From: Chthoniobacterales bacterium
Lineage (GTDB): Bacteria; Verrucomicrobiota; Verrucomicrobiia; Chthoniobacterales; UBA10450
NCBI GenBank assembly: GCA_013694945.1
Contig: JACDBM010000017.1
Coordinates: forward strand, 1 to 12,061
Direction of reading: 5' to 3'
Length of the DNA: 12,061 nucleotides
The position numbers were made by a program, and so were the translations under genes. The notes under the pieces are model-generated. The model was not told the origin of the DNA, made no database searches, and saw nothing but the letters and a program-made list of their open reading frames with translations. Positions 1 through 6,569 of this stretch are shown piece after piece. Every line of letters begins with the position of its first letter. Position 1 is the first letter of the stretch.

Positions 1-816
1 AAAGCGATGCAAATGGTCGCCGCCTCGAAAATGCGCAAGGCCCAGCAGCATGCGCTGGCGGGACGTCCCTATGCCGGATTGATGAATCGCGTGCTTGTTT
101 CCTTACAGCAACGCACCGATCCGAAACTCCATCCTCTCCTGCAGGTGCGCGAAGTGAAGAAGGAGCTGGTCGTTGTGATCAGCACGGACAAAGGCCTTGC
201 CGGCGCGTTGAACACGAACCTCCTCCGCGAAGCGGCGAACTTCGACGCCTCAAAGGCAGTCTACATAGTGCTCGGACGTAAGGCGCGGCAGTTCCTGGCC
301 CGGACACGCCGTGAGATCCTCGCCGACTTTGAATTAAAAGACGCGCCTGCTTTTGCAGAGACGAAAATCGTCGCGCAATTTGCGACCGAGAAATTCCTCA
401 GCGGCGAGGTGGACAAGGTCTCGGTGCTGTATACGCACTTCGTGAACACCATTAACCAGAAGCCCACGATCCGCACGCTGCTCCCGATCACCCATTTCGA
501 AGTGGCCCAGGCGGAAGGCCAGAATCGCACTTCTGCCGACGGCAGCGACCCAATGGGCGGCTACATTTTCGAGCCCACAGCCGAGGGCGTCCTGGACGTG
601 ATGCTGCCATATTATCTCCAGTATCAGGTTTTCCAGATGATCCTCGACGCGCGCGCCTCGGAGCACAGCGCGCGGATGGTCGCGATGAAGAACGCAACCG
701 ATAACGCGAAACAATTCATCAAGGATCTGACGCTTGAGTATAACAAGATGCGCCAGGCGAGCATCACCACTGAGCTTCTTGAGATCTCGACCGCGCAGAT
801 GGCCGTAGGCGCGTAA
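1..816 (+). CDS. atpG: ATP synthase F1 gamma subunit, 5'-truncated by the window edge
   Basis: Gamma is the central rotating shaft of F1Fo ATP synthase; its coiled-coil ends sit inside the alpha3beta3 head. The frame is open from base 1, and the first visible residues, KAMQMVAASKMRKAQ, match the N-terminal helix of gamma about 20 residues in, so the true start lies just upstream of the window and the ATG at 7 is internal. The C-terminal helix is complete and typical (RASEHSARMVAMKNATDNA, then the segment NKMRQASITTELLEI), ending at a TAA at 814-816. A mid-protein stretch with GGYIFEPTAEGVLDVMLP is normal for bacterial gamma. atpD starts 8 bases downstream, the usual gamma-beta order, so the two are co-transcribed. 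Identity is near certain; only the missing start is unknown. Confidence 0.97.
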   Translation, partial: KAMQMVAASKMRKAQQHALAGRPYAGLMNRVLVSLQQRTDPKLHPLLQVREVKKELVVVISTDKGLAGALNTNLLREAANFDASKAVYIVLGRKARQFLARTRREILADFELKDAPAFAETKIVAQFATEKFLSGEVDKVSVLYTHFVNTINQKPTIRTLLPITHFEVAQAEGQNRTSADGSDPMGGYIFEPTAEGVLDVMLPYYLQYQVFQMILDARASEHSARMVAMKNATDNAKQFIKDLTLEYNKMRQASITTELLEISTAQMAVGA

Positions 817-824
817 ACACAATT

Positions 825-2243
825 ATGAATACAGGAAACATCGTTCAAGTCATTGGCCCGGTGGTGGACGTGGAGTTCGCGAACACAGGGGAACTTCCGC
901 GCATCTACAACGCGCTCGAGCTCGAGTACGAGGTGAACGGCAATCCAACGAAGCTCACGCTCGAGGTGCAGCAGCACCTCGGAGAAAACTGGGTGCGATC
1001 GATCGCGATGTCTTCTACGGAAGGCCTGAAGCGGGGCATGCCGGTGAATGACACCGGCGGACCGATTACCGTGCCGGTAGGCGAGGGGACTCTCGGCCGG
1101 GTTTTTAACGTCACAGGCGATTCAGTCGATGGCCGCGGCCCGGTCACTTACACGAAGCGCTATCCAATTCATCGTCCGGCGCCGGGACTAACGGAACAAG
1201 ATACGGGCGCAACGATTTTGGAAACTGGCATCAAGGTCATCGACCTGATTTGTCCGTTCACCAAGGGCGGTAAAGTCGGCGCGTTCGGCGGCGCGGGTGT
1301 CGGCAAAACTGTTGTTATCCTTGAGCTGATTAACAACATCGCCAAGGGGCACGGTGGCTTCTCCGTCTTTGCTGGGGTCGGTGAGCGGACCCGTGAAGGG
1401 AACGACCTTTACACGGAAATGAGCGAGGCAGGGGTCATCGACCAAAAGGACCTCAGCAAGTCAAAGGTGGCGCTTGTGTACGGACAAATGAATGAGCCCC
1501 CCGGCGCGCGTCTGCGCGTCGCGTTGTCCGCTTTGGCGATGACAGAGTATTTCCGAGATGAACGTAACCAGGATGTTTTGTTGTTCATCGACAACATTTT
1601 CCGGTTCTCTCAGGCTGGCTCTGAAGTTTCCGCCCTCCTTGGCCGCACGCCCTCGGCAGTGGGTTATCAGCCCACGCTCGCCGCGGAAATGGGGGACCTT
1701 CAGGAGCGGATCACTTCCACGAAAAAGGGCTCGATTACCTCCGTTCAGGCCGTCTACGTCCCGGCCGACGATCTTACGGACCCGGCACCCGCCAACACCT
1801 TCGCGCATTTGGATTCAACCATCGTGCTGGAACGCTCGATCGCTGAATTGGGAATCTACCCAGCTGTCGATCCACTGGCCTCCACTTCCAAATCCCTCGC
1901 GCCGGAGATTGTGGGCGAAGAACATTACGCCGTCGCGCGCGGTGTGCAGAAAGTCCTCCAGCGCTATCGCGATCTTCAAGACATCATCGCCATTCTCGGA
2001 ATGGACGAGCTCAGCCCCGAGGACAAACTCTCCGTGCTACGCGCGCGCAAGATTCAGCGTTTCCTGAGCCAGCCGTTCTCCGTTGCTGAGGTGTTCACCG
2101 GCACCAAGGGCGAGTACGTCTCGATTCCGGAGACGATTCGCGGCTTCAAAGAAATTCTCGATGGCAAGCATGATGAAGTTCCCGAAGCGAACTTCTACAT
2201 GAAGGGCGGCATCGATATGATCAAAGAAGTTGAGAGTCGTTAG
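825..2243 (+). CDS. atpD: ATP synthase F1 beta (catalytic) subunit
   Basis: This is the catalytic subunit that binds and makes ATP in the F1 head. The product is 472 residues, the usual length. Visible landmarks are the Walker A loop GGAGVGKT at residues 155-162, the GERTREGNDLY segment carrying the catalytic glutamate just after it, Walker B LLFIDN with Asp256, and the beta signature around ALLGRTPSAVGYQPTLA. The lever motif reads DELSPED (residues 394-400) rather than DELSEED, a variant I associate with Verrucomicrobiota and Planctomycetota. The ATG at 825 gives the standard N-terminus (NTGNIVQVIGPVVDVEF). No good Shine-Dalgarno sequence precedes it; only 8 bases separate it from the atpG stop, so translational coupling is plausible. 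The TAG stop is followed at once by an ATG in the same frame (see findings). Confidence 0.99.
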   Translation: MNTGNIVQVIGPVVDVEFANTGELPRIYNALELEYEVNGNPTKLTLEVQQHLGENWVRSIAMSSTEGLKRGMPVNDTGGPITVPVGEGTLGRVFNVTGDSVDGRGPVTYTKRYPIHRPAPGLTEQDTGATILETGIKVIDLICPFTKGGKVGAFGGAGVGKTVVILELINNIAKGHGGFSVFAGVGERTREGNDLYTEMSEAGVIDQKDLSKSKVALVYGQMNEPPGARLRVALSALAMTEYFRDERNQDVLLFIDNIFRFSQAGSEVSALLGRTPSAVGYQPTLAAEMGDLQERITSTKKGSITSVQAVYVPADDLTDPAPANTFAHLDSTIVLERSIAELGIYPAVDPLASTSKSLAPEIVGEEHYAVARGVQKVLQRYRDLQDIIAILGMDELSPEDKLSVLRARKIQRFLSQPFSVAEVFTGTKGEYVSIPETIRGFKEILDGKHDEVPEANFYMKGGIDMIKEVESR

Positions 2244-2293
2244 ATGGAAATTGAGAGCGCCTCTAAGAAACCTTGTTGCTTAATGACCACTTT

Positions 2294-2328
2294 CTCTCAA
2301 CGCTCAACTCTCAACCCTCAACTTTCCT
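2294..2328 (+). repeat. Degenerate 7-bp tandem repeat (consensus CNCTCAA), four units plus a decayed fifth
   Basis: Four head-to-tail heptamers are read directly: CTCTCAA (2294), CGCTCAA (2301), CTCTCAA (2308) and CCCTCAA (2315). Position 1 and positions 3-7 are invariant. The next seven bases, CTTTCCT, look like a decayed fifth unit. The array ends 3 bases before the atpC start codon and so occupies the place where a ribosome binding site would lie. Its function is not known to me. Confidence 0.8.
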
Positions 2329-2331
2329 GAA

Positions 2332-2742
2332 ATGGCCGGAACGCTGCGCCTCGAGATCGTCACGCCTGACGCTACGGCCTACTCCGAGGACGTGGAGATG
2401 GTAACTTTGACGGGCGCGGAAGGAGAGTTGGGTGTTTACCCCAACCACGTTCCCCTTCTAACGACGCTCCGGCCCGGTGAGTTGCGCGTTTTGAAAGGCG
2501 GCCGGGAAACGTTTCTGGCAGTCGGCGAAGGATTCGTGGAAGTGAGAGGCGATGCCGTCTCTGTGCTGACTGACCTCGCGCTGGAAGCTTCGAGCATTGA
2601 TGAGAGTGCGGCCGAAGCTGCGGTCGCGCGGGCGCAAGCCGCGATGAAAGAAGACCACGGTGCGGAAGAAGTCGCCGCCATCCAGGCGACGCTGCAAAAG
2701 GCTCTGGCCCAACTGAACGTCAAACGCCGACGTCGCTCGTAG
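2332..2742 (+). CDS. atpC: ATP synthase F1 epsilon subunit
   Basis: Epsilon binds the gamma shaft, links it to the c-ring and in many bacteria inhibits ATP hydrolysis through its C-terminal helices. The 136-residue product is of normal length. The N-terminal beta-sandwich is clear: LRLEIVTPDATAYSEDVEMV, then the hallmark GAEGELGVYPNHVPLLTTLRPGELRV at about residues 28-53, then the GEGFVEVRGDAVSVL segment. The last ~50 residues are Ala/Glu-rich and helical, as expected of the two-helix inhibitory domain, ending in a basic tail (KRRRRS). The ATG at 2332 gives the conserved start MAGTLRLEIVTPD. No Shine-Dalgarno sequence lies upstream; instead a pyrimidine-rich heptamer array ends 3 bases before it. 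lpxI starts 11 bases after the stop. Confidence 0.97.
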   Translation: MAGTLRLEIVTPDATAYSEDVEMVTLTGAEGELGVYPNHVPLLTTLRPGELRVLKGGRETFLAVGEGFVEVRGDAVSVLTDLALEASSIDESAAEAAVARAQAAMKEDHGAEEVAAIQATLQKALAQLNVKRRRRS

Positions 2743-2753
2743 GCAGTGCGCGC

Positions 2754-3581
2754 GTGGCGCGCTCTATTTATTTGGAAACGCTGAACGCGCTCGGAATTAT
2801 AGCTGGAGGCGGTGCGTATCCGCTTCTCCTCGCAGAGTCCGCGCGGAAATCCGGTGTTCAGCGGATCGTCGCCGCCGCTTTCACAGGCGAGACCAACCCG
2901 AAGCTCGCAGGGCGCGTCGACGCGATCGAATGGATGCGGGTCGGGCAGCTGACGCGGATGCTTTCGTTTTTCAGCGGAGCGGGCGTCCGCCAATGCATCA
3001 TGGCTGGCCAGATTGCGCCCCATAATCTCTTCGATCTTCGCCCCGACTGGAAAACTTTGCTTCTTCTCGCGCGGCTCAAGCGGCGCAACGCGGAATCAAT
3101 CTTCGGCGCGATCGCGGACGAGCTCTCTGCCGCTGGCATCGAGCTTTTGCCAGCGGTGACGTTTCTAGAAGAAAGCGTCGCGAAATCAGGATTGATTGCG
3201 GGTCGCCCGCTCAGCCGGCGCGAAGAAGCAGACGTCGCGTTCGGGTTCGACATCGCGAGGGAGGTCAGTCGTCTCGACATTGGACAGACGGTTGTCGTGA
3301 GGAGCGGAACAGTGCTCGCCGTTGAAGCATTCGAAGGCACCGATGAAGCCGTGAAACGCGGCGGAGCTCTCGGCCGTCGCGGTGCGGTGATGGTGAAAGT
3401 CGCGAAACCAAATCACGATATGCGTTTCGATGTTCCTGTAATTGGTCGCGAAACGATTCGCGTTGCTGCGGAATCAAAACTCCGTGTCGTTGCTGTCGAA
3501 TCAGACAAGACGCTGTTGCTCGAAGGCGCCGCACTGCGGTCGGCGGTCGAGCGCAACGGCATCTCGCTAGTTGCCTGCTAG
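2754..3581 (+). CDS. lpxI: UDP-2,3-diacylglucosamine pyrophosphatase, LpxI type (DUF1009)
   Basis: LpxI hydrolyses UDP-2,3-diacylglucosamine to lipid X (2,3-diacylglucosamine 1-phosphate) and UMP at the inner face of the inner membrane, the fourth step of lipid A synthesis; it replaces LpxH in some lineages. The product is 275 residues, the usual length. The N-terminal LGIIAGGGAYPLLLAESARKSG is the LpxI nucleotide-binding start. The middle has the MAGQIAPHNLFDLRPDW segment. The C-terminal domain has GRRGAVMVKVAKPNHD followed by MRFDVPVIGRETI, with Asp222 and Asp226; one of these should correspond to the essential aspartate reported for Caulobacter LpxI (Asp225). I chose the GTG at 2754; a TTG at 2772 is an alternative. 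The 11-base gap to atpC suggests co-transcription with the atp operon. Confidence 0.92.
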   Translation: MARSIYLETLNALGIIAGGGAYPLLLAESARKSGVQRIVAAAFTGETNPKLAGRVDAIEWMRVGQLTRMLSFFSGAGVRQCIMAGQIAPHNLFDLRPDWKTLLLLARLKRRNAESIFGAIADELSAAGIELLPAVTFLEESVAKSGLIAGRPLSRREEADVAFGFDIAREVSRLDIGQTVVVRSGTVLAVEAFEGTDEAVKRGGALGRRGAVMVKVAKPNHDMRFDVPVIGRETIRVAAESKLRVVAVESDKTLLLEGAALRSAVERNGISLVAC

Positions 3582-3673
3582 CGGGAATTTCAATTCAGAC
3601 CCTCTGGTATCCGGGAATAGGCGGTAAGCTCGCAAAAGTTTCAAACCCCGGGCAACAGGTTACTTCAGCGCCT

Positions 3674-5593
3674 TTATGCCCGGTTCTTTGCCGCCAGGTC
3701 CGCCACGATTTTCTCGAAACGCGGGTCGCCGCGGAGCGAGTCCCAGTAAGGGTGCAGTTTCAAGTTGCCGTAGCTTAAAGTGCTCGGGATTTGCAGCGTC
3801 GCGCCGATTTGCTGAATCGCCAGATCTTTCTCACCGGTCCAGGCATAGATCACGGCAAGATATTTCACCAGCTCCGCACCATCGATCGAGTCCTTCGTAA
3901 TCGGCAGCAGCTCGACCGCTCGGCGGCCTCCGGTAATTGCTTCCTCCTTGCGCCCAAGAGCCGCGTCGACCAATCCGAGCACACATAGGGCCGGCGCGTA
4001 ATCGGGCTGCTCGTTCACCGTCCGCTCGAGTTCAGCGCGTGCAGCCAGGAAAGCCGTCTGCGCCGCGGCAACATCACCTCTGGCGCGGGCGGCCAGACCT
4101 TCACTCCAGGAGCGCGGAAAATTCAAATCAACCGCCGTTCCGCTGGCCGGGATCGCAGCCAGAGCTTGTGTGACGGCAGCCTCGTCGCGTTCGCACAGTG
4201 CCACATAGAACCATTGAGCGGCCAAATCGGACGCTGCTTCGGGGTCTTGCGCGAGGATTGTGCCGACGGTTTCGCGAAGAGGCCGCGGATCGGCTCGCGA
4301 CTCGAGATCGACCGACGCGCGAGTGACGCGGGTGTCCAAATCACCCGGGATCAGGGAAAGCGCCCGGTCCAGAGCAGCGGCCATCGCCGTAAACTGCCGG
4401 AACTCCTGATAACTCAACGCGATCTGCTGCAGGATAAAAAAGTTGCGCGGATCCAGCGCGAGAGCTCTCTGCAAGCTCCGAGCTGATTCGGTCCAACGGC
4501 CTTGGCGACGGTCGATGTAGCCAGTTAGCTCGAAGATTTCCGAGTTATTCGGTAACGCCCGTTGGGCCAGGGCAAGTTCCGCGCGGGCACGATCGTAGTC
4601 CAGATAGCAACGGTAGAAAAAGTGGGCTTGTGCGAGGTGAGTCTCGCCTGCATCAGGTCGCAGACGAACGACAATCTTAAGGGCGGCATCGGTCGACGCC
4701 AGCCGGGCGGGCGTGTGATCGAGACCGAAGAAATAGAGATAGCTGTGCGCGGCAGCTAACTGATAATAGGCGAGGAAAAAATCCGGGTCTCGCACGCTGG
4801 CATGCTCCAGCAGTTGAACGGCCTCGCGCAACTTCTCGTTAATTTGGGCGTTGAGCGAAATTGTCGCGATCAGTGCTTTGGCGCGCACGTAAAGGCCATA
4901 GGCGACAAGATCTTTCGTCGGGCGCTCGTCGATGGCCGCCTTCTCTTTCGGCGAAACGGTAACCTGGAGTTGAGAAGTGATCCGTTGCACGATGTCGCTC
5001 TGGACCGCAAAAACATCCGCGAGATCGCGTTCATAGTTTTCCTGCCACAGATCAGCGCCTCTCCGTGCATCAGTCAGCTGAGCGGTGATGTGCAGTTTTT
5101 CGCCGCTCTGGTGGACACTTCCTTCAAGGACGTAGGCAACGCCGAGAGTTTGCGCGATTTCGCGCAAGTTGCGTCGCGTGCCTGCAGCGTAGGTATTAAC
5201 GGAAGTGCGGTTAATGACTTTGAGGTCGGCAACTTTGGCCAGCGCGGTGAGGATGTCATCCTGAACGCCATCAGCGAAAGAGGCGTTCTGTTTGTCTTCG
5301 CTGAGGTTTTCGAAAGGAAGCACGGCGATGCTTTTCTCCGGGAGAACCGCGAGGGCCGCTTCCTCTGGCGATGTCGAGATATTGACTAGCTCTGGAGCTA
5401 ATTGGCGCGACAAACTCCAAATTCCGAAACCCGTCGATAGAGCGATCGCAATCAAGAGGGTGGCGGTCAAGATGCGTTTACCGCTGCGATTGGATTCGGA
5501 TGAGCCCGCTGCGCCGGTAGATTGCTCCCGCACTCCCTCGCTCAGATCTGCCGGCTCTGGCGGACTCTCAATTTCCTCGGGGGAGAGATTCAT
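3674..5593 (-). CDS. Membrane-anchored TolB-like/FlgO-like domain protein with TPR repeats
   Basis: I recognise the architecture but not a named gene or reaction. With the ATG at 5593 it has 639 residues. Residues 1-40 are acidic and hydrophilic. Residues 41-59 (ILTATLLIAIALSTGFGIW) form one membrane segment after a basic stop (SGKR). Residues ~87-211 are a TolB N-terminal-like domain, opening KSIAVLPFENLSEDKQNASF and continuing with ILTALAKVADLKVINRTS and GVAYVLEGSV. The rest is helical TPR-type repeats, for example GYIDRRQGRWTESARSLQRALALDP, ending in the family-like LHPYWDSLRGDPRFEKIV. In related proteins this segment follows a Ser/Thr kinase or winged-helix domain; here none is present, so it probably acts as a protein-protein scaffold outside the membrane. 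The frame stays open to a TTG at 5725 (44 more residues); I prefer ATG because those residues have no recognisable content and the TTG lies inside a palindrome. It converges on lpxI and diverges from the kinase gene. Confidence 0.85.
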   Translation of the reverse strand: MNLSPEEIESPPEPADLSEGVREQSTGAAGSSESNRSGKRILTATLLIAIALSTGFGIWSLSRQLAPELVNISTSPEEAALAVLPEKSIAVLPFENLSEDKQNASFADGVQDDILTALAKVADLKVINRTSVNTYAAGTRRNLREIAQTLGVAYVLEGSVHQSGEKLHITAQLTDARRGADLWQENYERDLADVFAVQSDIVQRITSQLQVTVSPKEKAAIDERPTKDLVAYGLYVRAKALIATISLNAQINEKLREAVQLLEHASVRDPDFFLAYYQLAAAHSYLYFFGLDHTPARLASTDAALKIVVRLRPDAGETHLAQAHFFYRCYLDYDRARAELALAQRALPNNSEIFELTGYIDRRQGRWTESARSLQRALALDPRNFFILQQIALSYQEFRQFTAMAAALDRALSLIPGDLDTRVTRASVDLESRADPRPLRETVGTILAQDPEAASDLAAQWFYVALCERDEAAVTQALAAIPASGTAVDLNFPRSWSEGLAARARGDVAAAQTAFLAARAELERTVNEQPDYAPALCVLGLVDAALGRKEEAITGGRRAVELLPITKDSIDGAELVKYLAVIYAWTGEKDLAIQQIGATLQIPSTLSYGNLKLHPYWDSLRGDPRFEKIVADLAAKNRA

Positions 5594-5921
5594 CGGCTGG
5601 TTTTTCTTGGTGCTGACCTGAAACGCGGAGGGTGACGTGGCGGATTGTGGAGCAAAAGATGTTCCAAGAACCGCACTTCGATTCTGCCCCCCAACAGAGA
5701 GAGTACGTAAACTCAGGTAAAGCAATCGTGATTGCGGCGCTCTGAGCCACGGGGAGTAGCATGATTGGTGCTTTATCTGTGAGCGCTGGAGGCGTCTTGG
5801 GATTCGCGCTACGGGGGAGGCCGGTGGTCATCCAACGCGAATTCTGCCGCGGACGGCTGGCTCGGCTCAAATTTAGCCTATCAACGAATCCACATTGCTC
5901 ATCTCGTGAACTGACCGTGCC
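5594..5921. promoter_or_regulatory. Divergent intergenic region between the TPR gene and the sensor kinase gene
   Basis: This 328-base stretch lies between two gene starts pointing away from each other, so it must contain both promoters unless transcripts come from further away. I see no convincing sigma70 -35/-10 pair for either gene. It contains a 14-base dyad at 5722-5735 (listed separately), an in-frame upstream extension of the TPR gene to a TTG at 5725, and a 69-codon open frame starting at 5761 behind a GGGGAG sequence that I do not accept as a gene. Nothing else stands out. Confidence 0.5.
5722..5735. promoter_or_regulatory. Perfect 6+2+6 inverted repeat, possible operator
   Basis: GCAATC-GT-GATTGC reads as two perfect 6-base arms around a 2-base centre, a spacing suited to a dimeric DNA-binding protein. 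It lies in the divergent region between the TPR gene and the sensor kinase gene, 129 bases upstream of the TPR gene start at 5593 and 187 bases upstream of the kinase start. Arms of this size can occur by chance in a region this long, so an operator role is only a suggestion. Confidence 0.3.
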
Positions 5922-6569
5922 ATGCGAAACCTGCGCGATCGCCCTATCCGGCAAAAAATCACCTTCGTGATCATGTTGATCGCGAGTGTGGTGCTGCTCC
6001 TGGCTTTTGCGGCGCTATTTTGCTTCCAAGCTTTCACTCTTCGACAGCATTCCGCTCACGAACTCGCGGTGGTGGGCGAAATCACCGCTCATAATTGCGC
6101 CGCCGCGGTCATGTTTAAGGACGAGGACGCGGCTGCTCAAATTCTGGGCGGGCTGAAGACAATGCCGCAAATCGCTAGTGCACGCCTCGAGTTGATGGAC
6201 CAGCATCGGCTGGCCTATTTTGGAGGTGCGCGGGATGAGCTCGAAATCAAAGCGGCGCGACTAAAAGCAGGCTTCCGCATCGACGGCAATCGGATCCTGC
6301 TCGCCCAGCCAGTCATGCTGGATGGCAAACGGGAGGGAACGCTCTACCTCCTGGCAGATTTGCATGCGATGACATCGCAACTCCTAAGACTTTACGGCGG
6401 CATCTTTGCTCTGGTCCTGGCTGCGTCGCTCCTTCTCGCCTTCCTGCTTTCGAGCCAGTTTTTGCGTTTCATTCCAACCCGATCCTCCGGCTTGCTGGCA
6501 CTGCGCGCACCATCGCGGACCACAAAGACTACTCCGTCCGTGCAAAAAAAGTGTGTGGAGATGAGGTAG
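5922..6569 (+). CDS. N-terminal part of a CHASE8-HAMP sensor histidine kinase, frame-shifted near its end
   Basis: This fragment is the sensor half of a membrane histidine kinase. Its 215 residues begin with a cytoplasmic RDRPIRQKITF, a membrane helix at ~13-36, a periplasmic region at ~37-154 resembling CHASE8 domains (HELAVVGEITAHNCAAAVMF, then AAQILGGLKTMPQIASARL), and a second membrane helix at ~155-178. Residues 179-184 (QFLRFI) enter the HAMP linker, after which the frame reads an unrelated tail (PTRSSGLLAL onward) to a TGA-free stop TAG at 6567-6569. The expected HAMP sequence continues in another frame from 6473, so the true product is this part joined to the next entry, about 673 residues in all. 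ATG 5922 is the only start between an in-frame TGA at 5907 and the domain; it has no clear ribosome binding site. If the frameshift is real, the kinase is inactive or split; if it is a sequencing error, the gene is intact. Confidence 0.75.
   Translation: MRNLRDRPIRQKITFVIMLIASVVLLLAFAALFCFQAFTLRQHSAHELAVVGEITAHNCAAAVMFKDEDAAAQILGGLKTMPQIASARLELMDQHRLAYFGGARDELEIKAARLKAGFRIDGNRILLAQPVMLDGKREGTLYLLADLHAMTSQLLRLYGGIFALVLAASLLLAFLLSSQFLRFIPTRSSGLLALRAPSRTTKTTPSVQKKCVEMR
6471..6480 (+). other. Frameshift point joining the two halves of the sensor kinase
   Basis: In the upstream frame this site reads Ile-Pro-Thr; in the frame one base back it reads Ser-Asn-Pro and continues NPILRLAGTARTIADHKDYS, a standard HAMP sequence. 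Restoring a single T (ATTCC to ATTTCC) gives RFISNPILRLA without a break. A one-base loss is therefore the simplest explanation. I see no slippery heptamer that would suggest programmed frameshifting. Confidence 0.85.

Noticed and set aside
1558..2067. 169-codon second-frame open frame inside atpD
   Set aside because: It lies entirely within the highly conserved beta subunit and its translation is Pro/Ser/Arg-rich without family resemblance.
2436..3023. 195-codon minus-strand open frame across atpC and lpxI
   Set aside because: It is antisense to two confidently identified genes, with an Arg/Ser-rich composition typical of a shadow frame in GC-rich DNA.
3582..3673. Terminator between the convergent lpxI and TPR genes
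   Set aside because: CCGGG near 3609 and CCCGG near 3647 could pair only across a loop of more than 30 bases, with no T-run following; not supportable as a terminator.
4802..5389. 195-codon plus-strand open frame inside the TPR gene
   Set aside because: It is antisense to the TolB-like domain, whose conserved motifs fix the coding strand.
5594..5725. 44-residue N-terminal extension of the TPR protein from a TTG codon
   Set aside because: There is no recognisable domain content and no ribosome binding site, and the TTG lies within a palindrome. The ATG at 5593 has a purine-rich stretch upstream. Not fully excluded.
5761..5970. 69-codon plus-strand open frame behind GGGGAG
   Set aside because: The ribosome binding site looks good, but the product has no family resemblance, runs out of frame over the first 49 bases of the sensor kinase, and an equally long open frame exists on the opposite strand. 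It is most likely chance.
6465..6485. Programmed ribosomal frameshift in the sensor kinase
   Set aside because: There is no X-XXY-YYZ slippery heptamer or obvious downstream stem at the junction. The run of seven A at 6544-6550 lies after the frame has already been lost. A base deletion or sequence error is simpler.
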